Source of the DNA: CAZALT01 sp964485515
Lineage (GTDB): Bacteria; Actinomycetota; Acidimicrobiia; Acidimicrobiales; Acidimicrobilacustridaceae
Direction of reading: 5' to 3'
Length of the DNA stretch: 9,377 bases
NCBI GenBank assembly: GCA_964485515.1
Contig: CAZALT010000138.1
Coordinates: forward strand, 1 to 9,377
Numbering within the stretch: position 1 is the first letter of the stretch; each line of letters starts with the position of its first letter. The position numbers were made by a program, and so were the translations under genes. Under the pieces are notes generated by a model. It had not been told where the DNA came from. It saw only the letters and a list, made by a program, of their open reading frames with translations, and did not search any database. This document shows, piece after piece, positions 1-6,308 of the stretch.

Positions 1-6
1 CGAGCT

Positions 7-414
7 TCAGTCGAGCTCGGCGAGGATGTCGTGCATCTCGGCTCGGAAGCGGCGCAGCTCGTCTCGGTGCATCACCGACAGCGATGACAGCAGCGCGTCG
101 CCCTGCGCGGTCAGCAGCGGGAGCTGGCGTCGGCCGTCGCCGGGGTCCGTCGAGGTGGAGACCAGGCCGGCCTCGGCAGCTCGGCCCACGAGCTCGACCG
201 TCGAGTGGTGCTTGAGCTGGAGCTGATCGGCCAGGTCGGATATGGATGCGGGATCCGGGCCGGCCCAGCCCTTGATGGCCAGGAGCAGCTGGTGCTGCGC
301 GGGGGTGACCCCTGCCTGCCGAGCGGCGTCTTCCGAGAAGCGCAGGAAGACCCGCAGCGCGTGCCGGAACGTGGCGAGGGCGATGTAGTCGGGGTCCGAG
401 AGCGGACGGGTCAT
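7..414 (-). CDS. MarR-family transcriptional regulator
   Basis: This 135-residue protein has the usual MarR length and is predicted to be a dimeric winged-helix DNA-binding repressor. A helix-turn-helix lies at about residues 36-85 (TPAQHQLLLAIKG, then SISDLADQLQLKHHSTVELV). The wing follows at about 88-100 with the family's DxR signature (DPGDGRRQ), and a C-terminal dimerisation helix lies at about 104-135. Its ATG overlaps the TGA of the upstream chloride-channel gene as ATGA, which favours translational coupling and co-transcription. No separate Shine-Dalgarno is needed or evident. The same reading frame stays open far upstream, but that part is a shadow of the channel gene. The effector is unknown. 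Because it shares an operon with clc, I infer that it acts on the inverted repeat in front of clc. Family assignment is firm; the target is inference. Confidence 0.9.
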   Translation of the reverse strand: MTRPLSDPDYIALATFRHALRVFLRFSEDAARQAGVTPAQHQLLLAIKGWAGPDPASISDLADQLQLKHHSTVELVGRAAEAGLVSTSTDPGDGRRQLPLLTAQGDALLSSLSVMHRDELRRFRAEMHDILAELD

Positions 415-1694
415 GGGGTGGCCACCTCGAGCGGGGGTTCGTCGGGTTCGGCATCGGTGCGGGAGCGCTGCGAGTCGATCATGGCGAGCGGTCCGGTCGC
501 CACGAGCGCGACGACCGCGGCCACGATGGTGACAGGCAGCAGGGCGATCCCGGCCATCTCGGTGACGACGAGCGTGGTGCCGAGCGGGGTCTTCGTGACC
601 CCGACGCACAACGCGACCATCAGCGTCGCCATGAGGACGGACTCGTCCACTCCGGGGAAGGCGTGGTGTAGGAGCTGCCCTGCCGTCGCTCCCAGGAAGA
701 ACAGGGGGATGATGAAGCCGCCCTTCCAGCCCGACGAGAGGGTGACGGTGGTGCCGAGGAGCTTGGCGATCAGCGCCGTCGCGAGTGCGGCCACGGTGAG
801 GTGCGACTCGAGCAGCTCGGACAGCTGGTGCTCGCCGAAGGTGAGCGCATACGGCGACCAGAGCGCGAGGAGGCCGAGGATGAGCCCGCCGACGACGACG
901 CGCGCGGACGCGGGCAGTCGCCCCAGGACGAAGCGCTGGGTGCGGACCGTGGCGGCGAAGGCCCACGCGCCCGCAGCTCCGAGCAGCCCGAGTCCCACGG
1001 CCAGGAGGAGGTCGGTCGGGTGCAGGTCGCCGATGGCCGGGAACTCCCAGACGGGCCCGATTCCCTGGCTGTTGAGACCGAGGAAGATCCCATAGCCGGC
1101 TAATGAACCGACGAGAGAAGGGAGCAGCGCCTCGTAGTACTGCAAACCGCGTCGGTGGAGGATCTCGAGCGCGAACAGCGCGGCGCCCAACGGAGCGCCG
1201 AACAGCACGGCGAAGGCAGCGGCCATGCCCGTGATCGTCAGTATGCGAGCGTCGGTCGCCGGTCGGCCCAGTCGGGTTGCCAGCCAGGTGCCGAACGTGC
1301 CGCAGGTCTGGACCAGCGGCGCCTCCGGTCCCATCGCCCCACCTGCCGAGACGCACAGAAGCGAGGTGGGGATGAGGCTCCGGAGACGACGGACGTCGTC
1401 GGCACCGCCGAGCACGTGGATGTTGTCCACGAGCAGCTCGACGTCGCCGGACGCTCCGGCGAAGCGGGTGATGAGCGCGACGAGGGCCCCCGTTCCGACC
1501 AGGATCGAGAGTTGGACGGCGCCCCCGTGGGAGTCGGGTCCGAGGATGCCGGTGAGGGCGTGCATCGCGCCGAGGTAGGCCGCACCGATGAGGCCGCCGC
1601 CGATGCCCACCGCAAGGACGGCCGGCCAGAGGCCATTGCGCACCTGGATCACTGCCTGGGCGACACGAGGACGAGAGAGGTTGGGTTTGGGCAC
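411..1694 (-). CDS. CLC-family chloride channel or Cl-/H+ antiporter
   Basis: This 427-residue polytopic membrane protein of the CLC family has no C-terminal CBS domains. Hydrophobic helices begin at about residue 22 and run to about 405. The GREGP-equivalent is GPEAP at 122-126, which keeps the gating glutamate as E124. The GxFxP-equivalent is GGFIIP at 325-330. The classic GSGIP anion-site motif is not obvious; the matching segment reads GASGDVELL near 80-88. By alignment with E. coli ClcA (FIIEEMRP against FALEILHRR), the internal proton glutamate is replaced by I178, so channel versus antiporter cannot be decided. The start is GTG with no Shine-Dalgarno, seven bases after a TACGAT -10-like element, consistent with a leaderless mRNA. 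Its stop overlaps the start of the MarR gene. Family is firm; ion and mechanism are uncertain. Confidence 0.88.
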   Translation of the reverse strand: MPKPNLSRPRVAQAVIQVRNGLWPAVLAVGIGGGLIGAAYLGAMHALTGILGPDSHGGAVQLSILVGTGALVALITRFAGASGDVELLVDNIHVLGGADDVRRLRSLIPTSLLCVSAGGAMGPEAPLVQTCGTFGTWLATRLGRPATDARILTITGMAAAFAVLFGAPLGAALFALEILHRRGLQYYEALLPSLVGSLAGYGIFLGLNSQGIGPVWEFPAIGDLHPTDLLLAVGLGLLGAAGAWAFAATVRTQRFVLGRLPASARVVVGGLILGLLALWSPYALTFGEHQLSELLESHLTVAALATALIAKLLGTTVTLSSGWKGGFIIPLFFLGATAGQLLHHAFPGVDESVLMATLMVALCVGVTKTPLGTTLVVTEMAGIALLPVTIVAAVVALVATGPLAMIDSQRSRTDAEPDEPPLEVATP

Positions 1695-1721
1695 GAGATA
1701 TATCGTAGCCCGATATATCTC
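1695..1721. promoter_or_regulatory. Perfect 11-bp inverted repeat, candidate MarR operator
   Basis: The arms GAGATATATCG (1695-1705) and CGATATATCTC (1711-1721) are exact reverse complements separated by five bases. Each arm also contains the 8-bp palindrome GATATATC, so the site is also a direct repeat with a 15-bp period. It is strikingly AT-rich against its surroundings. It overlaps the -10-like TACGAT of clc and abuts the clc GTG start, so a bound protein would block transcription. MarR proteins typically bind palindromes of this size near their own operons. That the downstream-encoded MarR binds here is inference. Confidence 0.7.
1702..1707 (-). promoter_or_regulatory. -10-like TACGAT for leaderless clc start
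   Basis: On the minus strand TACGAT lies seven bases before the GTG of clc, and no Shine-Dalgarno is within reach (the nearest GGAG is about 25 bases upstream). The layout matches the leaderless-type starts of three plus-strand genes in this window. No convincing -35 hexamer is visible. Confidence 0.5.
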
Positions 1722-1822
1722 CGCCCAGGCACGGCGTCATCGTACCGGTCGCGGAGCGTGCTCAGGTTCGGTCCGAATGCGCTACACATCAGGACACGAT
1801 TCGACCCCGAACGGAGACAGAC

Positions 1823-2626
1823 ATGGGTGCAGAAGCGACCGGCGAGCTGGCGGGCCGGGTGGCGGTGGTGACCGGGGCAGGGTCGGGCATCGGTCGGGCG
1901 ATGGCTCGTCGGTTCGCGGCAGCCGGCGCATCGGTGGTCGCAGGGGACATCGACGCGAGCAGCCTCGCCAGCCTTGGCGAGGAGCTCGGCGAGGTGGTGC
2001 TCGGCGTCCCGACCGACGTGACCTCCGAGGACGACGTCGAAGCGCTCTTCGCCGCCGGCGCAGACCGCTTCGGCCGGATCGACATCGCGGCCGCGAACGC
2101 CGGTTCGGGGACCTCGGTGCTGCTCGTCGACCACCCCCTCGAGGAGTGGCGGCGAGTCATCGACCTCTGCCTCACGGGCGTGTTCCTCACCGTCAAGCAC
2201 GCCGGTCGGCACATGGTCCCCGCCGGTTCGGGTTCGATCATCATCACCTCGAGCCTCAACGGCGTGCAGCCGGGCCTCGGCATGGGTGCCTATTGCTCGG
2301 CCAAGGCCGGCGTCTCGATGCTCACCCAGGTCGGGGCGATGGAGATGGGGCCGGCGGGCGTGCGAGTCAACGGGGTTGCTCCCGGGTTCGTGCTGACCCC
2401 GCTCACCTCTCCACTGCAGGAGGTGCCCGGCGTCATCGACGAGTACATCGACAACACCCCGCTCGGCCGCGCCGGAACACCTGAGGACATCGCAGAGGCG
2501 GCGTTCTACCTCGCCAGCGACATCAGCTCCTACGTGAACGGCACCGTGATCGCCGTCGACGGCGGCGCGCACACGATGCGCTACCCCGACGTGCTCGGCG
2601 GCGTCGCCCGGCTCCTCGAGGGCTGA
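1823..2626 (+). CDS. Short-chain dehydrogenase/reductase (SDR family, classical type)
   Basis: This 267-residue NAD(P)-dependent oxidoreductase has a Rossmann fold and the classical SDR length. TGAGSGIG at 17-24 is the nucleotide-binding glycine motif. D42 at the end of the second strand (GDID) suggests preference for NAD(H) over NADP(H). D65 in the PTDV segment contacts adenine in the family, and AANAG at 90-94 is the NNAG variant. Catalytic residues follow the usual spacing: S144, Y157 and K161 (YCSAK). The C-terminal VDGGAH is typical. The ATG has a GGAG six bases upstream (1813-1816). The gene is divergent from clc and its stop lies 13 bases from the convergent oxyR stop. Substrate cannot be told: 3-oxoacyl-ACP, steroid, sugar and alcohol dehydrogenases all share this fold. 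Confidence 0.92.
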   Translation: MGAEATGELAGRVAVVTGAGSGIGRAMARRFAAAGASVVAGDIDASSLASLGEELGEVVLGVPTDVTSEDDVEALFAAGADRFGRIDIAAANAGSGTSVLLVDHPLEEWRRVIDLCLTGVFLTVKHAGRHMVPAGSGSIIITSSLNGVQPGLGMGAYCSAKAGVSMLTQVGAMEMGPAGVRVNGVAPGFVLTPLTSPLQEVPGVIDEYIDNTPLGRAGTPEDIAEAAFYLASDISSYVNGTVIAVDGGAHTMRYPDVLGGVARLLEG

Positions 2627-2639
2627 GCGGTCGGAGAGA

Positions 2640-3548
2640 TCAGACCGGGTGGAGGAGGTCGGCCGGGAGACCGGCCATCACCTCGGCGACCTGGGGTAGG
2701 AACGTGGCGAACACCGAGGTCTCTCGCCAGTACATGGCGATCTCGCGGCGAGGTGCCGGATCGGTGAACCGCAACAAGACGATGTCGTCCGAGGTCGGGA
2801 CGGGCGATTGCACAGCGAGCTCTGGCAGCAACGTGACGCCGACGCCCGCGGCGACCATCTGACGCAGCGTCTCGAGGCTCGTCGCCCGGAACCCGCTGCG
2901 CTCGGAGGCACCTGCGAGCTGACACACGCTGAGCGCCTGGTCGCGGAGGCAATGACCCTCCTCGAGCAGGAGCACCTGTTCGTGGACGAGCATCGCGGGA
3001 TCGACCGGTCCATCGACCGACGCCAACGGGTGGTCGACGGGGACGGCGAGCACGAAGTCCTCGGTGAACAGCAGCGCCTCGTGCAGCTGCGGATCGTTGA
3101 CCGGCCGCGCCAGTACCACGACGTCGAGGATGCCGTCGCGGACCTGGTGCAGCAGCACCTCGGTCTTCTCCTCGACGAGGAGCAGCTCCAGCTTGGGGAA
3201 GCGTGTGTGCAGCGTCGGAACCACGTGAGGGAGCAGGTACGGCGCGATCGTGGGGAAGAGGCCCATGCGGATGCTGGCCGCCTCCGGGTCGCGTGCCTGG
3301 CGGGCGATGTCGCGTATGTTGTCGGTCTCGCGCAGGATCAGGCGGGCCCGGTCCACGATGCGCTCACCCGCATCGGTCAGCAGGATCTGTCGGCGGTTGC
3401 GCTCGACGAGCTGCACTCCCAGCTCCTGCTCGAGCTTCTTGATCTGGGTCGACAGGGTGGGCTGGCTGACGAACGACGCCTCGGCGGCACGCCCGAAGTG
3501 CCGGTGATCGGCGACGGCCACGAGGTACCGGAGATCTCGCAGGTTCAT
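2640..3548 (-). CDS. oxyR: OxyR, peroxide-sensing LysR-family regulator
   Basis: This 302-residue protein matches the usual OxyR length (E. coli 305). The LysR-type winged helix-turn-helix is at about residues 1-60 (NLRDLRYLVAVADHRHFGRA, SQPTLSTQIKKLE). A linker helix and a two-lobed sensor domain follow from about 90. The decisive feature is GHCLRDQALSVC, which places C200 and C209 like E. coli C199 and C208, the pair that forms a disulfide after oxidation by hydrogen peroxide; H199 and R202 of the same motif are also kept. The ATG has GAGG four bases upstream. It lies downstream of ahpC and ahpF on the same strand, so it may be co-transcribed or have its own promoter in the 138-bp spacer. 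Assignment is unusually secure for a LysR protein. Confidence 0.94.
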   Translation of the reverse strand: MNLRDLRYLVAVADHRHFGRAAEASFVSQPTLSTQIKKLEQELGVQLVERNRRQILLTDAGERIVDRARLILRETDNIRDIARQARDPEAASIRMGLFPTIAPYLLPHVVPTLHTRFPKLELLLVEEKTEVLLHQVRDGILDVVVLARPVNDPQLHEALLFTEDFVLAVPVDHPLASVDGPVDPAMLVHEQVLLLEEGHCLRDQALSVCQLAGASERSGFRATSLETLRQMVAAGVGVTLLPELAVQSPVPTSDDIVLLRFTDPAPRREIAMYWRETSVFATFLPQVAEVMAGLPADLLHPV

Positions 3549-3612
3549 GGACCCTCGGTTCTCATGTCGTCGGCTCTGGCTGTGCGTCGTGCTGGGTCCG
3601 GGCTACCACCGC

Positions 3613-3659
3613 GGGCCGGGGTCGTCCATCGCTCCAGGGTGTGGAGTGGGCCCCGGCCC
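3613..3659 (-). terminator. Stem-loop between ahpF and oxyR
   Basis: A perfect 9-bp inverted repeat, GGGCCGGGG (3613-3621) and CCCCGGCCC (3651-3659), encloses a 29-base loop and starts 27 bases after the ahpF stop on the minus strand. There is no T-tract behind it, so it is not a textbook intrinsic terminator. It could attenuate readthrough into oxyR or protect the ahpF mRNA 3' end. Function is inference. Confidence 0.45.
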
Positions 3660-3665
3660 TCTGGC

Positions 3666-3695
3666 GGCAGATCAGGCGGTGGCAGATCAGGCGGT
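3666..3695 (-). repeat. 15-bp tandem duplication over the ahpF stop codon
   Basis: The 15-bp unit GGCAGATCAGGCGGT (plus strand) occurs twice in direct succession, 3666-3680 and 3681-3695. It spans the end of ahpF. Because 15 is a multiple of three, the duplicated copy carries a second in-frame TGA five codons after the first. Confidence 0.9.
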
Positions 3696-5279
3696 GGCCG
3701 TCGCGAGCTCGGCACGCTCGGGGGCCGTCGTGCGGATGAGGTGGTCGAAAGCGCTCAGCGCGGCGGTGGAGCCGGCGCCCATGGCGATGACGATCTGCTT
3801 GTAGGGAACCGTCGTGCAGTCACCGGCCGCGAACACGCCCGGCATCGACGTGGCGCCGCGGTCGTCGATGACGATCTCGCCCCGGGGGGAGAGCTCGATG
3901 TCGCCCTCGAGCCACTCCGTGTTCGGCAGCAGGCCGATCTGCACGAAGATGCCTTCGAGCTCCACCGTCTTGGACTCGCCGGTGGTGCGGTCCTCGTAGA
4001 CCAGGCTCGTGACCTTCTCACCGTTGCCGACCACCTCGGTGGTGAGGGCGCTGACGATGATGTCGACGTTGGGCAGGCTGCGCAGCTTTCGTTGCAGGAC
4101 TTCGTCGGCGCGGAGCTGGCCGTCGAACTCGATGAGCGTGACGTGCGCGACGAGGCCGGCGAGGTCGATAGCCGCCTCAGCGCCGGAGTTGCCGCCGCCG
4201 ATGACCGCGACGCGCTTGCCCTTGAAGAGCGGACCGTCGCAGTGCGGGCAGTAGGTGACGCCCTTGTTGCGGTACTCGGTCTCGCCGGGCACGTTCATGT
4301 TGCGCCAACGGGCTCCGGTGGACAGCACGACCGAGCGGGACTGCACCGACACGCCGCTGGCCAGCTCGACGGTGACGTAGCCACCTTCTTGCTCGGCGGG
4401 CACGATCTTGGTGGCCCGCTGGAGGTTCATGAGGTCGACGTCGTACTCCTTGACGTGCTGCTCGAGCGCGGCGGCCAGCTTGGGTCCCTCGGTGTAGGGC
4501 ACGGAGATGAAGTTCTCGATGGCCATCGTGTCGAGAACCTGCCCGCCGAAGCGCTCGGCGACCACGCCGGTGGAGATGCCCTTGCGGGCGGCGTACACCG
4601 CGGCGGCCGCGCCGGCGGGGCCACCGCCGACGACGAGGACCTCGAAGGGGTCCTTCTCAGCGATCTTGGCGGCGTCGCGCTCGGCGGCGCCGGAGTCGAC
4701 CTTGGCCACGATCTGCTCGAGGGTCATGCGACCCTGGTCGAACAGCTCGCCGTTGAGGAACACGGTCGGAACGGCCATGACCTTGCGGGCCTCGACCTCG
4801 TCCTGGAACAGCGCGCCATCGATCGCGGAGTGTGTGATGTTGGCGTTGAGCACCGACATGAGGTTCAGCGACTGCACGACATCGGGGCAGTTCTGGCACG
4901 TGACCGAGTAGAAGGTCTCGAAGTGGTACTCGCCTTGGAGGTTCTCGACCTGGTCGATGACCTCGGCGTCGGCGGTTGACGGGTGCCCGCCCACCTGCAG
5001 GACGGCGAGGATGAACGAGGTGAACTCGTGGCCGAGCGGGATGCCGGCGAAGCGCACCGAGACGTCGGTGCCGAGCTGTTTGATGGCGAAGGAGGGCCGG
5101 CGGTCGCTGTCGTCGCTCTGGACGACGGTGACCTTGTCGGACTGGGCGGCGATCTCGGTGAGGAACTCGAGCATCTCAGCCGCCTTGGGGCTGTCGTCGA
5201 GGGAGGCCGCGAGCTCGACGGGGCGGGTGACCTTCTCGAGGTACGTCTTGACCTGGGCGATGAGCGATGCGTCGAGCAT
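3687..5279 (-). CDS. ahpF: AhpF, NADH-dependent alkyl hydroperoxide reductase subunit F
   Basis: This 530-residue flavoprotein has the normal AhpF length (about 520) and regenerates AhpC in the cytosol. The N-terminal tandem thioredoxin-like domain (about 1-200) carries the CQNC centre at C128/C131 and a cis-Pro segment (VPTVFLNGELF). A linker leads to a thioredoxin-reductase-like module: FAD motif GGGPAG at 218-223, the redox-active CPHC at C344/C347, NADH motif GGGNSG at 361-366, and GDCTTVPYKQ near 486-495. Electrons should flow NADH, FAD, C344/C347, C128/C131, then AhpC. The N-terminal domain distinguishes it from plain thioredoxin reductase. The ATG has a strong GGAGGT seven bases upstream (5287-5292). 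It follows ahpC after a long, hairpin-rich spacer. Confidence 0.96.
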   Translation of the reverse strand: MLDASLIAQVKTYLEKVTRPVELAASLDDSPKAAEMLEFLTEIAAQSDKVTVVQSDDSDRRPSFAIKQLGTDVSVRFAGIPLGHEFTSFILAVLQVGGHPSTADAEVIDQVENLQGEYHFETFYSVTCQNCPDVVQSLNLMSVLNANITHSAIDGALFQDEVEARKVMAVPTVFLNGELFDQGRMTLEQIVAKVDSGAAERDAAKIAEKDPFEVLVVGGGPAGAAAAVYAARKGISTGVVAERFGGQVLDTMAIENFISVPYTEGPKLAAALEQHVKEYDVDLMNLQRATKIVPAEQEGGYVTVELASGVSVQSRSVVLSTGARWRNMNVPGETEYRNKGVTYCPHCDGPLFKGKRVAVIGGGNSGAEAAIDLAGLVAHVTLIEFDGQLRADEVLQRKLRSLPNVDIIVSALTTEVVGNGEKVTSLVYEDRTTGESKTVELEGIFVQIGLLPNTEWLEGDIELSPRGEIVIDDRGATSMPGVFAAGDCTTVPYKQIVIAMGAGSTAALSAFDHLIRTTAPERAELATATA

Positions 5280-5394
5280 GGGAGAGACCTCCGAAGAGAG
5301 GGCGACGGCCGGGGCCGGTGCCGGGGGTGGGGGAGGAGACGACGGGACGGGAGCGGCTGCGAGCTGGGTCGCCGTGCGTCAGGTGTGCGGGTCT

Positions 5395-5411
5395 GCGGGT
5401 CGATGACCCGC
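5395..5411. other. Stem-loop, 7-bp stem with 3-base loop
   Basis: GCGGGTC (5395-5401) and GACCCGC (5405-5411) are perfect complements around GAT. This is the stem closest to ahpF, about 115 bases before its start codon. Confidence 0.55.
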
Positions 5412-5412
5412 T

Positions 5413-5437
5413 CGGCGGACCGTGACCGCTTCCGCCG
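5413..5437. other. Stem-loop, 7-bp stem
   Basis: CGGCGGA (5413-5419) and TCCGCCG (5431-5437) pair perfectly around an 11-base loop. It directly abuts the stem at 5395-5411, separated by one base. Confidence 0.5.
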
Positions 5438-5474
5438 TGGCCGCCTGGTGGTTCTGGTGGCCTGGTGGGTCGCT

Positions 5475-5504
5475 GCGGGATCGGGCACCGTTGACCGATC
5501 CCGC
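5475..5504. other. Stem-loop, perfect 10-bp stem
   Basis: GCGGGATCGG (5475-5484) and CCGATCCCGC (5495-5504) pair without mismatch around a 10-base loop. No T-run follows on either strand. Confidence 0.65.
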
Positions 5505-5520
5505 GTGCGACACCGTTCGT

Positions 5521-5548
5521 GCAGTCGGATCTCCGTGATCCGATCTGC
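5521..5548. other. Stem-loop, 11-bp stem with one bulge
   Basis: GCAGTCGGATC (5521-5531) pairs with GATCCGA (5537-5543) and CTGC (5545-5548), leaving T5544 as a single bulge and a 5-base loop TCCGT. It sits two bases from the next stem at 5551-5579, so the two form a tandem structure downstream of ahpC. Confidence 0.65.
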
Positions 5549-5550
5549 GG

Positions 5551-5579
5551 TGATCGAGGCGCAGGTGTGCGCTCGATCA
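5551..5579 (-). terminator. Stem-loop just after ahpC, candidate attenuator or terminator
   Basis: TGATCGAG (5551-5558) and CTCGATCA (5572-5579) pair perfectly. The stem continues inward with CGC/GCG past a bulged G5559, giving 11 bp and a 6-base loop. On the minus strand it begins 11 bases after the ahpC stop. No T-tract follows, so it would be a U-less terminator, a partial terminator, or a 3'-end protecting structure. Confidence 0.55.
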
Positions 5580-5590
5580 GGCAGAGAAGG

Positions 5591-6154
5591 TCAGATCTTG
5601 CCGACGAGGTCGAGGCCGGGGGTCAGGGTCTCGTTGCCCTCTTCCCACTTGGCGGGGCAGACCTCGTTGGGGTGGGCAGCCACGTACTGGGCGGCCTTGA
5701 CCTTGCGGAGGAGCTCGGTCGCGTTGCGGCCGATGCCACCGGCGTTGACCTCGACGAGCTGGATGGTGCCCGACGGGTCGATGACGAAGGTGCCGCGGTC
5801 GGCGAGACCGGCCTCTTCGATGAGCACGTCGAAGTTGCGGCTGATGGCGCCGGTGGGGTCACCCACGAGCGGGTACTGGATCTTGCCGATGGTCTCGGAC
5901 GTGTCGTGCCACGCCTTGTGGGTGAAGTGGGTGTCGGTGGACACGCCGTAGATCTCGACGCCCAGGCCCTGGAACTCGGCGTAGTTGTCGGCCAGATCGC
6001 CCAGCTCGGTGGGGCAGACGAAGGTGAAGTCGGCCGGGTAGAAGAAGACCACGGACCACTTGCCCTTGAGGTCCGCCTCGCTCACGTCGACGAACTCGCC
6101 GTTGTGGTACGCCGTGGCGGTGAAGGGCAGGACTTCGCTGTTGATCAGAGACAT
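5591..6154 (-). CDS. ahpC: AhpC, alkyl hydroperoxide reductase subunit C (2-Cys peroxiredoxin)
   Basis: This 187-residue protein has exactly the length of E. coli AhpC. It reduces hydrogen peroxide, organic hydroperoxides and probably peroxynitrite in the cytosol, and is recycled by AhpF. The peroxidatic cysteine is C47 in the signature YPADFTFVCPTEL, with P40, T44 and R120 completing the active site. The resolving cysteine is C166 in EVCPAKW near the C-terminus, typical of a 2-Cys peroxiredoxin. GGIG at 139-142 is present. I chose the ATG at 6154 because it gives the family N-terminus (MSLINSEVLPF) and has GGAGGA ten bases upstream (6165-6170). A longer frame starting at 6241 would translate the regulatory region. 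It is first in the ahpC-ahpF-oxyR series. Confidence 0.97.
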   Translation of the reverse strand: MSLINSEVLPFTATAYHNGEFVDVSEADLKGKWSVVFFYPADFTFVCPTELGDLADNYAEFQGLGVEIYGVSTDTHFTHKAWHDTSETIGKIQYPLVGDPTGAISRNFDVLIEEAGLADRGTFVIDPSGTIQLVEVNAGGIGRNATELLRKVKAAQYVAAHPNEVCPAKWEEGNETLTPGLDLVGKI

Positions 6155-6180
6155 GGGGGTTGGATCCTCCAGTAGGGGAC

Positions 6181-6203
6181 GGCGGTGAACTCCGCCGGTG
6201 AAC
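6181..6203. repeat. Small stem-loop and 7-bp direct repeat in the ahpC leader
   Basis: GGCGG (6181-6185) and CCGCC (6192-6196) form a short stem with a six-base loop. GGTGAAC occurs twice, at 6184-6190 and 6197-6203, with a 13-base period. The element lies 11 or more bases upstream of the ahpC Shine-Dalgarno, so it could be part of the 5' leader if the promoter is at about 6205-6233. Confidence 0.4.
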
Positions 6204-6204
6204 A

Positions 6205-6233
6205 GTGATAGGCACCCTATATCAAATAGGCAC
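6205..6233 (-). promoter_or_regulatory. Candidate OxyR-responsive region upstream of ahpC
   Basis: ATAGGCAC occurs twice (6208-6215 and 6226-6233) with CTAT (6217-6220) between, giving ATAG-N5-CTAT-N5-ATAG. The E. coli OxyR consensus uses the same tetranucleotides at seven-base spacing, so this is similar but not identical. On the minus strand the two copies read GTGCCTAT, spaced so that one would fall near a -35 and the other around a -10-like TATCAC (6205-6210). Role as the ahpC promoter or OxyR site is inference. Confidence 0.45.
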
Positions 6234-6308
6234 GGGTTCATTCACTGAGTCGATCGTTTCTGCCGATGCTGTCGATAGGCGTCGTCAATCGTCGGCCGAT
6301 CGGTTGGA

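Larger units (their letters stand above)
5280..5590. other. Hairpin-rich 311-bp ahpC-ahpF spacer
   Basis: I find no gene here; the open frames that cross it are low-complexity shadows. It contains five stem-loops (listed separately), three copies of CTGGTGG at 5445-5451, 5454-5460 and 5462-5468, and the ahpF Shine-Dalgarno at 5287-5292. On the transcribed (minus) strand the triple repeat reads as a C/A-rich stretch between two hairpins, which could be an entry site for Rho; that is inference. The spacer is long for two genes whose products work as one enzyme system. Confidence 0.7.

Noticed and set aside
7..1740. Single 577-codon minus-strand frame in the MarR frame
   Set aside because: Only the last 135 codons are MarR. 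The rest is the out-of-frame, Arg/Pro-rich reading of the clc gene. It is not a fusion protein.
1767..1777. Palindrome TTCGGTCCGAA between clc and the SDR gene
   Set aside because: It has five-base arms only, in GC-rich DNA, and no positional link to a recognisable -10. Too weak to call a site.
2627..2648. Terminator between the convergent SDR and oxyR genes
   Set aside because: Only a 5-bp CGGTC/GACCG stem with a 10-base loop is present, and it overlaps the oxyR stop. Not convincing.
2808..4979. Very long plus-strand open frame (723 codons) opposite oxyR and ahpF
   Set aside because: It is antisense to two secure genes, rich in Asp/Gly/Val/Leu/His in the pattern expected from the complement of GC-rich codons, and has no domain signature. 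It is a GC shadow.
4983..6175. Plus-strand frames opposite ahpC and the ahpC-ahpF spacer
   Set aside because: They cross the hairpin-rich spacer and mirror AhpC. Composition is shadow-like and no start signal is seen.
6155..6241. N-terminal extension of AhpC to an upstream ATG at 6241
   Set aside because: It would translate the promoter-like repeats and leader. The ATG at 6154 has a Shine-Dalgarno and gives the exact family length and N-terminus.
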